A stretch of 64,000 nucleotides of DNA, taken from contig DXDB01000160.1 in the NCBI GenBank assembly GCA_019115705.1, positions 1 to 64,000 of the forward strand, read 5' to 3'. Under the pieces are notes generated by a model. That model searched no databases and was not told the origin of the DNA. It was given only the letters and a program-made list of their open reading frames with translations. Below, piece after piece: positions 55,781 through 64,000 of this stretch. Numbering within the stretch: position 1 is the stretch's first letter; every line of letters starts with the position of its first letter. The position numbers were made by a program, and so were the translations under genes. The stretch is from Candidatus Tetragenococcus pullicola (GTDB lineage Bacteria; Bacillota; Bacilli; Lactobacillales; Enterococcaceae).

Positions 55781-55861
55781 AGATATTTAGAAATTCAGAG
55801 GCTGTCAATTTCTTTATTGAGTGAAAGGGAAAAAGCGACGTTCTAGAAATCTCAATAAATC

Positions 55862-55900
55862 AAGAGCTATTGAAAAATAATTTCAATAGCTCTTTGTTTT
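55862..55900 (+). terminator. Terminator after GH127
   Basis: AAGAGCTATTGAAA (55862-55875) pairs with TTTCAATAGCTCTT (55881-55894), followed by a T-rich tract. In the gap to 56240 only a minus-strand 45-codon frame beginning MNETTVYVTPT (about 55911-56048) is open; it has no ribosome-binding site and is probably chance or a remnant. Confidence 0.9.
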
Positions 55901-56240
55901 TTCTACCTATTGTAGCCGATTATAAACCTTACAAGGATCTAATCCTATGCTTTTGGCATTTTCCAAAGACGTAGGGGAAAAGTTTTCAACCATAGGCAGG
56001 GTATTTTTTCTCGTAGGTGTTACATAAACCGTCGTTTCATTCATGTTTTTCTTCTAAATGTCCAATTTTCAGACGCTAAGGAGAATTTAAATTTTCTTTG
56101 CCATTGTGTATGACTTTTTTACTTGTTATTCTTTTTGGAGATATTTCTAGGTCTTGTTCCTTTTCAATCGATAACTACAAAGTCACTTTGATATTTGTGG
56201 GTAGTTGTACGTGATAGTCAGATAATCTGTATCTGTACGT

Positions 56241-58256
56241 TTACCCATGATTTTTCCTTTCAAAGTAGATTTGATAGCTGTAAGGTGCTAGTTTGCTACT
56301 GTCTTGATCTTCAAAATAAGCGGTCCAGTTTTGAGGAATGTCTATTGTCATCGCTTCATCACGATGGTTTAATACAAAATAGTACGTACAGTTGTCATTT
56401 TCTCGAGATGTAATCTCTACACCAGCCGGAGTTTGTGGGAGATTCGTAAGTTCTTTGAGAGAAGGTGCTAAGAAGTGATGCATCAAAGTCGAATCAAGCT
56501 CGGTACCGACATAATAGGCGTCCCCTTTTCCATAATGATTGACAGTGATTGCTGCTTGTCCAGCATAAAATTCCGAACGATAGGTTGCTAGCGTTTGGGC
56601 TGTTGTTGGTGTTAATATGTCGGCCCATTTGCTACCGTAGCCTTTTTGTTCATTTAAGGTAACCGCAACATCATTTTTTCTTAAGCAATCGTATTCGTTC
56701 ACTTGAACACCTAAAACATCTTGCAGATTCCCTGGAAGTTCTTCATCAATCAAACACAGATTGTTTCTCATTTTGACACCTGTGCGCATGGTGACAATCA
56801 ATTTTCCTCCGTTTTTTACATACTTACGATACGCCTGTTCTTGTTCTTGCCCCATTAAATATTGAAAAGGAGCAATGACAAGCGAGTATTGTGACCAGTC
56901 TTCTAATTCAGAAACAAAGTCAACAGGGACATTGTTTTGATGAAGCTCATTATAAAAGGTCATCAGATGATTGACATAGTGTAAGTCTGGATGATGTGGT
57001 TGAATTTGCATAGCATAATTTTGCTCATAAGAATAGACAATCGCAACTTTTGGCTTTGGAAGGGAGCCTTTGATCTCTTTCATTAACGGTTTGACTCGTT
57101 GAATAAGAGCTTTGATTTCGTAAAAAGCACGACCTGGTTTACCAGAATGTGGTAAGATACCGTGCCAATATTGTTCAGTTCCCATTGGGCAAGAACGCCA
57201 ACGGAAATAAACAATGGTATCGGCACCGTGGGCCACAGATTGCATACTCCACAAACCGATTTGACCAGGACGTGGTGTCCGTCCCATAATCTCCCAACCG
57301 GCGATGCTTGATTGTTGTTCCATGATCCAAAAGTTATCTTTTTTGAGACTTCGAATAAAATCTAATTCAGCAGCTGGAAAAATTCCTTGGCGATGATTCT
57401 CCTCTGTAACTGTTGTCTCTTCATAATTTTTCCAATAGCCTTCACAATATTGATCGTGACTAACAAAATCGAGCTGTTTGGCTAAATCATAATAGCTAAC
57501 AATATCGGAAAAGCCCATACAGTTATGGGTAATAAAGCGATCTTTGGAGTAGCTTCGAATAATGTTTGCTTGTAAGGCGTGAAAATCATTGATCAAATCG
57601 GAATGAAAAATCTTCCAATCCAATACTTGCGAAGGATTGTGACCTGAAGCTGTTTTTTTAGGCGCATGAATCTCTTCAAACGTTTGATAGCCTTGGCTCC
57701 AAAATGTCGTTCCCCAGTTTTCATTTAAGGCGTCAATATTTTCATACTTGTTTTCAAGCCATTGACGAAACCTCTTTTCACAATATTCACAGTAACAAAG
57801 ATCCCCATGGCTATTTCCTAGTTCATTATCGACTTGCCAACCAATGACGCACTCTCTTTTTCCGAAATGTTTGGCAAAAGTCGTGACATAACGAATAATT
57901 TTTTCTCGATAACCTGGGTGTGATTGACAATCGTGGTGACGGCCACCAAAATAGCGTCTGGAGCCATCAGAAGCCATGGGTTGAATGTCAGGCATCTGTT
58001 CAATTAACCAAGCAGGAGGCGCCGCTGTGGGAGTTCCTAATACCACTTTTATTTTGTATGCTTCACATAAATCGAGAACTTCATCTAACCAATCGAAGGT
58101 AAATTGACCATCACTTGGTTCTAAAGCACTCCACGAAAATTCGGCCAAACGAATCACATCAAGCCCCATTTCTTTCATCATCTTTAAATCAACAGGCCAC
58201 CTGTTTTTGTTCCAATGTTCTGGATAATAATCTACGCCAAATTGTAAATGATTCAT
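56241..58256 (-). CDS. GH42 beta-galactosidase
   Basis: This 671-residue cytoplasmic enzyme has acid/base Glu145 (QVDNELG) and nucleophile Glu313 (WIMEQQS), and the zinc cluster Cys110, Cys154, Cys156, Cys159 typical of GH42 trimers. The opening (FGVDYYPEHW) and the C-terminal beta domain are standard. It cleaves beta-galactosyl bonds, for instance in galactan or arabinogalactan fragments, as YesZ does in Bacillus rhamnogalacturonan loci. It is divergent from the AraC gene at 58371, which probably regulates it. Confidence 0.95.
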   Translation of the reverse strand: MNHLQFGVDYYPEHWNKNRWPVDLKMMKEMGLDVIRLAEFSWSALEPSDGQFTFDWLDEVLDLCEAYKIKVVLGTPTAAPPAWLIEQMPDIQPMASDGSRRYFGGRHHDCQSHPGYREKIIRYVTTFAKHFGKRECVIGWQVDNELGNSHGDLCYCEYCEKRFRQWLENKYENIDALNENWGTTFWSQGYQTFEEIHAPKKTASGHNPSQVLDWKIFHSDLINDFHALQANIIRSYSKDRFITHNCMGFSDIVSYYDLAKQLDFVSHDQYCEGYWKNYEETTVTEENHRQGIFPAAELDFIRSLKKDNFWIMEQQSSIAGWEIMGRTPRPGQIGLWSMQSVAHGADTIVYFRWRSCPMGTEQYWHGILPHSGKPGRAFYEIKALIQRVKPLMKEIKGSLPKPKVAIVYSYEQNYAMQIQPHHPDLHYVNHLMTFYNELHQNNVPVDFVSELEDWSQYSLVIAPFQYLMGQEQEQAYRKYVKNGGKLIVTMRTGVKMRNNLCLIDEELPGNLQDVLGVQVNEYDCLRKNDVAVTLNEQKGYGSKWADILTPTTAQTLATYRSEFYAGQAAITVNHYGKGDAYYVGTELDSTLMHHFLAPSLKELTNLPQTPAGVEITSRENDNCTYYFVLNHRDEAMTIDIPQNWTAYFEDQDSSKLAPYSYQIYFERKNHG

Positions 58257-58370
58257 CCTAATCCCTCACTTTAAATTTTTATTTCTTTTAGTGTAACCCC
58301 TTTAGCCAGTAGATAAAATAGTCTATACTGTAAGTGACTAACCTATTCTGCAATTTTAAGGAGATTTTTT

Positions 58371-59153
58371 ATGGTTTCTATATTGGATGGTGGTATTCAT
58401 GTCACACATAGAAAAGGATTTGAAATGAAACGACCTAAAGGGGTAAAGGAGTATCTTTTATTGCTGATAAAAACGGAAGCTGTGTTTTATTTAAATGGAG
58501 AAAAACAAAAGGTCACACCAACAACTATTTTATTGATTGATCGTAATACCCCTTATCACTATGAAAATCCCAAAGGAACCTATACCGACTCTTGGATTTT
58601 GTTTGAACAAAGAAATATGGCGAAGTTACGTCTTTTGCTTAATCAATTTTTTATTTGTCAAAATACAAACCAAGTTGAAATTTATTTACAACAATTATTA
58701 TGGGAAAAAGAATACGCTCCTTGCCAACATAAAAAAGAAAATACAGAGAACCTTTTTGAGGTGTTGATAAATAACTTGCTAGACTTGTATGAACGAAGAG
58801 AAGATCCCATACAAAAGAACCCTTATTATCATGCTTTTCGCAAATTACGTTTGGATAGTCAATCAGATCCTAGCTTAGCTTTAACAGCAAAAGAAGCAGC
58901 AGATTCATTAGACATCAGTCTTTCACACTTCCATCATTTATATAAACAATTTTTTCAAGAAACCTATGTAACAGAAGTGGTTCGATTTAAGATTCAGCAA
59001 GCACAAACCTTGCTATTGACAACAAATCTTACCGTTGATGAAATCATCAAAGAATGTGGGTATTCCAACAATGTCCACTTTTATCGTCAATTTAAAAAGA
59101 TAACACATTTGACGCCAACTGAATTTAGAATGAAAAACGGAGCGATTGACTAA
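58371..59153 (+). CDS. AraC-family transcriptional regulator
   Basis: This 260-residue AraC protein has an N-terminal cupin-like sensing domain and a C-terminal double helix-turn-helix (ADSLDISLSHFHHLYKQFF, then ECGYSNNVHFYRQFKK). AAGGAG precedes the ATG. It is divergent from GH42 with a 114-bp shared region containing a TATACT -10 but a poor -35, so an activator role at both promoters is plausible. Confidence 0.88.
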   Translation: MVSILDGGIHVTHRKGFEMKRPKGVKEYLLLLIKTEAVFYLNGEKQKVTPTTILLIDRNTPYHYENPKGTYTDSWILFEQRNMAKLRLLLNQFFICQNTNQVEIYLQQLLWEKEYAPCQHKKENTENLFEVLINNLLDLYERREDPIQKNPYYHAFRKLRLDSQSDPSLALTAKEAADSLDISLSHFHHLYKQFFQETYVTEVVRFKIQQAQTLLLTTNLTVDEIIKECGYSNNVHFYRQFKKITHLTPTEFRMKNGAID

Positions 59154-59228
59154 AAATTTTTATGCTAGATTTTCCCTTGGGAATCTATTGCATGTTCTTC
59201 CATTTTGCGTTAAAGTAAGAAATAGTCC

Positions 59229-59249
59229 GTGAAACATTTTTTGTTTCAC
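59229..59249. promoter_or_regulatory. Everted parS half-sites before rsmG
   Basis: GTGAAACA (59229-59236) and TGTTTCAC (59242-59249) are the two halves of the ParB site TGTTTCACGTGAAACA, but in swapped order with a TTTTT spacer. Such an inverted repeat can also form a short hairpin. Whether ParB binds it is not clear. The ParB gene is 1.5 kb away. Confidence 0.45.
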
Positions 59250-59267
59250 AAAAGAGAGGGAGAAGGT

Positions 59268-59981
59268 ATGACACCTGAACAATTTCAACAAGAAGTCCTA
59301 GATTTGGGTTTTTCTTTAAATCAGAAACAAAGAGAACAATTTGAACGATATTATGAACTTCTGGTAGAATGGAACAAGAAAATGAATCTTACCGCCATTA
59401 CAGAAAAAGAAGAAGTTTACACGAAGCATTTTTTCGATTCTCTCACTTTAGTGAAAGTTTCTAGCTTTACTGGTAAGGCAAGCTTATGTGATGTGGGTGC
59501 TGGCGCCGGTTTTCCAAGTTTACCACTCAAGATTTTATTTCCAGAACTTCAGGTAACAATCATCGATTCTTTAAAAAAGAGAATTACTTTTTTAGAGACG
59601 TTAGTCAGTGATTTAGGACTAGAAAATGTTACGTTATGGCATGGCCGAGCAGAAGACTTTGGTCAAGATAAAAACAAGCGCGCCACTTATGATTTTGTTA
59701 CGGCTCGCGCAGTGGCTCGTTTAAATGTATTGGCAGAACTTTGTATGCCATTAGTTAAAAAAGAAGGCTTTTTTTATGCCTTAAAAGCTGCTAAGAGTGA
59801 AGAAGAGCTGGGCGAAGCTAGACATGCCATTGGACTTTTAGGTGGGAAATTTATAGAAGATAAGGTTTTTACTTTACCAGAATCAGAAGATGAACGGCAT
59901 CTTTTAATTATTCAGAAAAAGAAAGAAACACCTAATAAATACCCAAGAAAAGCGGGTTTACCCAATAAAAAACCATTATAG
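59268..59981 (+). CDS. rsmG: 16S rRNA (guanine527-N7)-methyltransferase RsmG
   Basis: This 237-residue SAM-dependent methyltransferase (GidB) has [15 protein letters not shown] (SAM binding) and the N-terminal [14 protein letters not shown]. It methylates G527 of 16S rRNA. The ATG at 59268 with GAGAGGGAG upstream is the normal family start; the earlier in-frame start at 59229 would overlap the inverted repeat. Forms the first gene of the core block with parA-parB. Confidence 0.95.
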   Translation: MTPEQFQQEVLDLGFSLNQKQREQFERYYELLVEWNKKMNLTAITEKEEVYTKHFFDSLTLVKVSSFTGKASLCDVGAGAGFPSLPLKILFPELQVTIIDSLKKRITFLETLVSDLGLENVTLWHGRAEDFGQDKNKRATYDFVTARAVARLNVLAELCMPLVKKEGFFYALKAAKSEEELGEARHAIGLLGGKFIEDKVFTLPESEDERHLLIIQKKKETPNKYPRKAGLPNKKPL

Positions 59982-59999
59982 TTGAAAGAGGAGGAAACT

Positions 60000-60764
60000 A
60001 TGGTACGAATCATCTCTGTTGCAAATCAAAAAGGCGGCGTTGGTAAAACAACGACGACGGTTAATTTGGGAGCTAGTCTAGCTCTTATGGGAAAGAAAGT
60101 GTTATTAGTAGACATCGATGCGCAAGGCAATGCGACTAGTGGCATGGGAGTTAGAAAACCTGATGTTACTCAAGATGTTTACGACGTGTTAGTCAATGAA
60201 ATCCCAATGGAAGAAGTTATTTTACCAAGTTCGCGCGAAAACTTAGATATTGTACCAGCCACTTTGCAATTAGCCGGTGCGGAAATTGAGTTGACGTCTA
60301 TGATGGCGCGCGAATCTCGCTTAAAAAGTGCCTTAGCTACTGTGAAAGATCGCTATGATTTTATTTTGATTGATTGTCCACCTTCGTTAGGTCATCTGAC
60401 GATTAACGCATTTACGGCTAGTCATTCGATTTTGATCCCAGTTCAATGTGAATACTACGCCTTAGAAGGATTGAGTCAATTGTTGAATACTGTTCGACTC
60501 GTTCAAAAACATTTTAATCCAACATTAAAAATCGAAGGTGTCGTGTTAACCATGTATGATGCACGAACCAATCTTGGTGCGGAAGTCATTGAAGAAGTCA
60601 GACGGTATTTTCAAGAAAAAGTTTATGATACAATTATTCCGAGAAATATCCGTTTGTCAGAAGCGCCTAGTCACGGCTTATCCATCATTGATTATGATGA
60701 ACGGTCTAAAGGGGCTCAAGTATATCAAGCCTTAGCAAAGGAAGTGTTGACTCGTGAAGAATAA
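60000..60764 (+). CDS. parA: Chromosome-partitioning ATPase ParA/Soj
   Basis: This 254-residue ParA-family ATPase has the deviant Walker A QKGGVGKTTTT (10-20), then DIDAQGNAT and DCPPSLGHLT. It works with ParB in origin segregation. The ATG at 60000 has GAGGAGG upstream. It starts 18 bp after rsmG and overlaps parB by 11 bases. Confidence 0.96.
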   Translation: MVRIISVANQKGGVGKTTTTVNLGASLALMGKKVLLVDIDAQGNATSGMGVRKPDVTQDVYDVLVNEIPMEEVILPSSRENLDIVPATLQLAGAEIELTSMMARESRLKSALATVKDRYDFILIDCPPSLGHLTINAFTASHSILIPVQCEYYALEGLSQLLNTVRLVQKHFNPTLKIEGVVLTMYDARTNLGAEVIEEVRRYFQEKVYDTIIPRNIRLSEAPSHGLSIIDYDERSKGAQVYQALAKEVLTREE

Positions 60765-61632
60765 AGTCAAAAGTTTGGGCAAAGGCATCGATGCCTTGTT
60801 TCAAGAATTAGAAGAAGTGGATGTAAAAAAAGAAGAAGTTGTACAACTTTCGTTAAATGAGTTACGTCCCAATCCGTATCAACCCAGAAAGACCTTTGAT
60901 GAAACTTCTTTACAAGAACTTGCTAACTCGATTGAACGTTCAGGAGTCTTTCAACCAATTATCGTGCGTCGCTCTACTGTCAAAGGGTATGAAATCATTG
61001 CAGGCGAGCGCCGTTTTCGAGCCTCTAAATTGGCTAAGACACAAACAATTCCTGCCATCATCCGTGAGTTTGATGAAGAAAGCATGATGCAAGTTGCGGT
61101 GATGGAAAACTTGCAACGAGAGGATTTGAATCCTTTAGAAGAAGCTGAAGCCTATGAAATGTTGATGAAAAACTTGAAATTAACACAAGCCGAAGTGGCG
61201 GAACGTTTAGGCAAGAGTCGTTCTTATGTCGCCAATTATTTACGTCTATTAACTTTACCAAAATTGGTCAAAGAAATGGTTGAAGATGAACGGTTGTCGA
61301 TGGGACAAGCTCGCACGCTGTTAGGGCTTAAAAATAAAGAGCAGATTTTGAAATTAGCCAATCGTTGTGTCAAAGAAGGTCTGACTGTTCGGCAATTAGA
61401 ACAAATGGTTGCCAACATGAACGAAGAAAAAACGAAGAAAAAAGTACCCCGAGTGATTAAAGAAAAACCTTATTATCTTCGTGAAAGTGAAGATCGTTTA
61501 ATGGATAAGTTTGGAACAAGTGTCGAAATACGTGAGAAAAAAGGCAAAGGAAAAATCGAAATTGAATATTTATCGCAAAGTGATTTAACACGAATTTTAG
61601 ATATTTTAGAAATCCGTTTTGACGAAGCTTAA
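60754..61632 (+). CDS. parB: Chromosome-partitioning protein ParB/Spo0J
   Basis: This 292-residue ParB has the CTP-binding fold motif (GERRFRASKLA), the N-terminal NPYQPRKTF box and the central helix-turn-helix (LTQAEVAERLGKSRSYVANYLRL). A GTG start overlaps parA. It binds parS near the origin, which places this end of the window in the origin region. Confidence 0.96.
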   Translation: MKNKVKSLGKGIDALFQELEEVDVKKEEVVQLSLNELRPNPYQPRKTFDETSLQELANSIERSGVFQPIIVRRSTVKGYEIIAGERRFRASKLAKTQTIPAIIREFDEESMMQVAVMENLQREDLNPLEEAEAYEMLMKNLKLTQAEVAERLGKSRSYVANYLRLLTLPKLVKEMVEDERLSMGQARTLLGLKNKEQILKLANRCVKEGLTVRQLEQMVANMNEEKTKKKVPRVIKEKPYYLRESEDRLMDKFGTSVEIREKKGKGKIEIEYLSQSDLTRILDILEIRFDEA

Positions 61633-61645
61633 GCGAGGTGAGACT

Positions 61646-61834
61646 ATGTATGATTTAGGAGATATCATTGAAATGAAAAAGCCCCATGCTTGCCAAACCA
61701 ATCGTTGGCAAATCATTCGCATGGGTGCCGATATTAAGATAAAATGTGAAAATTGTGGGCATATTGTGATGATGCCCCGTCGTGAATTCGAAAAGAAAAT
61801 GAAGAAAATTTTAGAAAAAAAAGAGAAAGAGTGA
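61646..61834 (+). CDS. DUF951 small protein
   Basis: This 62-residue basic protein is of the DUF951 family: YDLGDIIEMKKPHACQTNRW, then CENCGHIVMMPRREFEKK. The ATG at 61646 has GAGGTGAG upstream. It is conserved between parB and ychF in Firmicutes. A Cys pair (CxxC) may bind metal; function unknown. Confidence 0.9.
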   Translation: MYDLGDIIEMKKPHACQTNRWQIIRMGADIKIKCENCGHIVMMPRREFEKKMKKILEKKEKE

Positions 61835-61841
61835 AGGCAAG

Positions 61842-62942
61842 ATGGCATTAACAGCTGGAATCGTTGGTTTACCCAATGTCGGAAAATCAACTTTATTCAA
61901 TGCAATTACAAAAGCTGGCGCAGAAGCAGCAAACTATCCTTTTGCAACAATCGATCCAAATGTGGGTATGGTAGAAGTTCCTGATGGACGTTTAAACCGA
62001 TTGACAGACTTGTTCCACCCGAAAAAAACGACACCAGCAACTTTTGAATTTACTGATATTGCTGGAATTGTGAAAGGAGCCAGTAAAGGAGAAGGATTAG
62101 GGAATCAATTTTTGAGTCATATTCGTCAAGTCGATGCCATTATTCATGTGGTTCGTTGTTTTGATGATGACAATATCACTCATGTTGAAGGAAGAGTTGA
62201 TCCTTTAGCTGACATTGAAACAATTAATTTAGAACTGGTTTTAGCTGATCTAGAATCCGTCACTAAACGGTATAATCGAGTTGAAAAAATAGCGAAGACA
62301 AAGGATAAAGAAGCTTTAGCTGAGTTTGCGGTTTTGCAAAAAATCAAACCTGTGTTAGAAGAAGGCCTCTCTGCTAGAACAATCGAATTTACTGAAGAAG
62401 AACAAAAAATTGTAAAAGGACTCTTCTTATTGACAACCAAGCCAGTTCTTTATGTCGCTAATGTTTCTGAAGATGAAGTGGCTGCAGCTGATGAGAATCA
62501 TTACGTACAAGCAGTGCAAGAATTTGCGAAAAGTGAAAATTCAGAAGTCATTGCCATTTGTGCAGAAGCTGAAGAAGAAATTGCGGAGTTAGAAGATGAA
62601 GACAAGCAAGAATTTTTAGAAGCAATGGGAATAAATGAATCCGGCTTAGATCGCTTGATTCAAGCTTCTTATAGTTTGTTAGGCTTGGCTACTTATTTCA
62701 CAGCCGGTGAACAAGAAGTACGGGCGTGGACCTTTAAAAAAGGAATCAAGGCACCACAAGCAGCAGGCATCATTCATACAGATTTTGAGCGTGGGTTTAT
62801 CCGTGCTGAAACAGTTTCTTATGAAGAATTAGATCGTTTGGAAACCATGCATGCTTGTAAAGAAGCTGGCTTGGTTCGTTCAGAAGGAAAAGAATACATT
62901 GTTCAAGATGGCGATGTCATGTTGTTTCGATTTAATGTCTGA
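61842..62942 (+). CDS. ychF: Redox-regulated ATPase/GTPase YchF
   Basis: This 366-residue Obg-family protein has P-loop GLPNVGKST (8-16), TIDPNVG and the C-terminal TGS domain (TYFTAGEQEVRAWTFKKGIKAPQAAGIIHTDFERGFIRAE region). It starts 8 bp after DUF951. It is universally conserved and marks the core chromosomal block. Confidence 0.97.
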   Translation: MALTAGIVGLPNVGKSTLFNAITKAGAEAANYPFATIDPNVGMVEVPDGRLNRLTDLFHPKKTTPATFEFTDIAGIVKGASKGEGLGNQFLSHIRQVDAIIHVVRCFDDDNITHVEGRVDPLADIETINLELVLADLESVTKRYNRVEKIAKTKDKEALAEFAVLQKIKPVLEEGLSARTIEFTEEEQKIVKGLFLLTTKPVLYVANVSEDEVAAADENHYVQAVQEFAKSENSEVIAICAEAEEEIAELEDEDKQEFLEAMGINESGLDRLIQASYSLLGLATYFTAGEQEVRAWTFKKGIKAPQAAGIIHTDFERGFIRAETVSYEELDRLETMHACKEAGLVRSEGKEYIVQDGDVMLFRFNV

Positions 62943-63033
62943 TTTATAAATGTTTCAAAAAAAGAAATGAATATGAAAGAAAGTATGGTAAAATAGCAAG
63001 TATAAAAAGGGCCTATAGAGGGGGAACAAGGTC

Positions 63034-63726
63034 ATGGAAACAGAAACATTGCGTGACTATGTAGCAGAAAATCGGGAACTGGAAAAAAAACTCACAAAAC
63101 GTAATGAACAATATATTTTTGATTTAAAAAAGTCTTTGGATGCGGCAAATTTATCCGAAGAAGAAAAAGCGGTCGCCTTACATGATATTTTGCCAGTTTT
63201 AGCAAAAGAGCAAAAAGGCGGGAAAACAGCGCGCCAATTGTATGGAACTGTTTCAGAATGTACCGAAGCCATTTTAAGTAAACCAAAAGAAGACAAAACC
63301 ACAAAACCTGTGTTAATGTGGCTAGATAATACATTATTAATCTTTGGTGTATTTAGCTTGATGATGGGCGCTATGGGCTTATTTGTTGAAAGTAGTCAGC
63401 AAGTCTACGGCATTCTCAGTCTGATTTTAATGGCAATGATGGGCGGTTGGGTCTTTTACTTGATGTATAAATATATGTATCAATACGAACGACCCGGTGC
63501 CGATAAGAGCCAACGACCAAAAATGTGGAAAATCATTTTGATCATGGTGGGCGCATTCTTTGCATGGACAGCAGTTATTTCGATTTCTGCTTTAATTCCA
63601 GGACCAATCAATGCTCAGTTAGATCCAGTCATTTTAGCAGTATTAGGCGGAGTTTCTCTACTAGTTAGATACTATTTGAAGAAAAAATATAATATCGTGG
63701 GTAGTTTGACGGTGCCAAGAAAATGA
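63034..63726 (+). CDS. DUF1129 membrane protein
   Basis: This 230-residue protein has an N-terminal cytoplasmic helical part of about 90 residues followed by four membrane spans (from about 95, with LLIFGVFSLMMGAMGLFV and IILIMVGAFFAWTAVISIS), the DUF1129 layout. GAGGGGG precedes the ATG. It lies downstream of ychF, with a TAAAAT -10-like element in between. Function unknown. Confidence 0.85.
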   Translation: METETLRDYVAENRELEKKLTKRNEQYIFDLKKSLDAANLSEEEKAVALHDILPVLAKEQKGGKTARQLYGTVSECTEAILSKPKEDKTTKPVLMWLDNTLLIFGVFSLMMGAMGLFVESSQQVYGILSLILMAMMGGWVFYLMYKYMYQYERPGADKSQRPKMWKIILIMVGAFFAWTAVISISALIPGPINAQLDPVILAVLGGVSLLVRYYLKKKYNIVGSLTVPRK

Positions 63727-63734
63727 TAATTGGG

Positions 63735-63769
63735 AGCAAGTGTATCTAAGGATCACTTGTTTCTTTTTT
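63735..63769 (+). terminator. Terminator after the DUF1129 gene
   Basis: CAAGTGTATC pairs with GATCACTTG around TAAG, followed by TTTCTTTTTTT. Beyond it, to the window end, no gene is supported; a second hairpin with ACTATCCTTT and AAAGGATGGT arms (about 63925-63970) precedes a T tract and may end a transcript. Confidence 0.75.
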
Positions 63770-64000
63770 TATAGAAGAAATTTTTTAAGAGGATACAATA
63801 TGTGACAGATCTATTTAAAAGTAATGATGCAACTACCAGAAGCCAAAAAAACAAAAAATAATGATCAAGGGACTATCTGGATCCATTTTCGTAAAGAGTA
63901 GTAAAAAGCTGTCTAAAAATACTATCCTTTCCTTAGTTTTCTCTAGTGTAAAGGATGGTGTCTATTTTTTGTAGGTACTCAAGACGCTTACGTCTAAATA

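Noticed and set aside
55911-56048. Minus-strand 45-codon frame beginning MNETTVYVTPT
   Set aside because: No ribosome-binding site, short, no family recognised; mentioned only in the terminator entry.
1-64000. CRISPR arrays, rRNA or tRNA genes, or a complete insertion sequence
   Set aside because: I saw no regularly spaced identical repeats, no rRNA or tRNA-like sequence and no transposase gene; only a MITE and a MITE remnant.

Overview
The window looks like a low-GC Firmicute of the Enterococcus/Enterococcaceae type. The right end carries a conserved chromosomal block, rsmG-parA-parB-DUF951-ychF-DUF1129. The rest (about 1-59 kb) is one very large carbohydrate-utilisation region with strong ribosome-binding sites, mannose-family PTS systems and sigma-54 activators of the LevR type. 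The species call is inference from gene content, not from an rRNA gene.

Layout. (a) 0.3-9.6 kb: a cytoplasmic GH28-like enzyme; a PTS operon (IIB-IIC-IID-esterase-IIA) behind a sigma-54 promoter; its LevR-type activator; a nucleoside-hydrolase-like gene; an AraC regulator. (b) 9.7-16.9 kb: a GH31 glycosidase, then a secreted alginate-lyase-fold enzyme with a C-terminal Big_2 domain, a SipW-type signal peptidase gene and a TasA/camelysin-like exported protein. (c) 17.2-30.8 kb: a second LevR-type activator, a second PTS (IIB-IIC-IID), and a separate sigma-54 operon with IIA, a DUF2264 protein, a GH88 unsaturated uronyl hydrolase, a GH36 alpha-galactosidase, a discoidin-like protein and GH43. 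(d) 31-34 kb: a GH36-like gene broken by one stop codon, and a GH43-like gene. (e) 34.3-45.2 kb: a YesN/YesM-like two-component system encoded with a membrane-anchored solute-binding protein, divergent from an ABC importer for oligosaccharides, a YesL (DUF624) protein, a small membrane protein and a second GH28. (f) 45.4-52.8 kb: a second secreted lyase - SipW - TasA-like module followed by a third secreted lyase. (g) 53.8-59.2 kb: GH127 beta-L-arabinofuranosidase, GH42 beta-galactosidase and an AraC regulator. (h) 59.2-63.7 kb: the core chromosomal block.

How it may work. Three secreted (alpha/alpha)-toroid lyases would cut an acidic polymer outside the cell. Fragments would enter through two mannose-family PTS and one ABC importer. 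Inside, GH88 would remove unsaturated uronic acid, and GH127/GH43 (arabinose), GH36/GH42 (galactose), GH31, GH28 and an esterase would finish the job. This set fits a uronic-acid-, arabinose- and galactose-bearing plant glycan such as arabinogalactan or decorated pectin, but the substrate is inferred.

Most striking. Each SipW/TasA-like pair sits directly next to lyases that share the same C-terminal Big_2 domain and have no LPxTG motif. This suggests enzymes tied to, or assembled with, a TasA-like surface filament. The first sipW copy is interrupted by a 109-bp MITE with 18-bp inverted repeats and a 6-bp target duplication. A remnant of the same MITE marks a rearrangement that duplicated the 3' end of the first levR-like gene. 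Five sigma-54 promoters are visible, four with a shared CGACA box just upstream of the -24 element.
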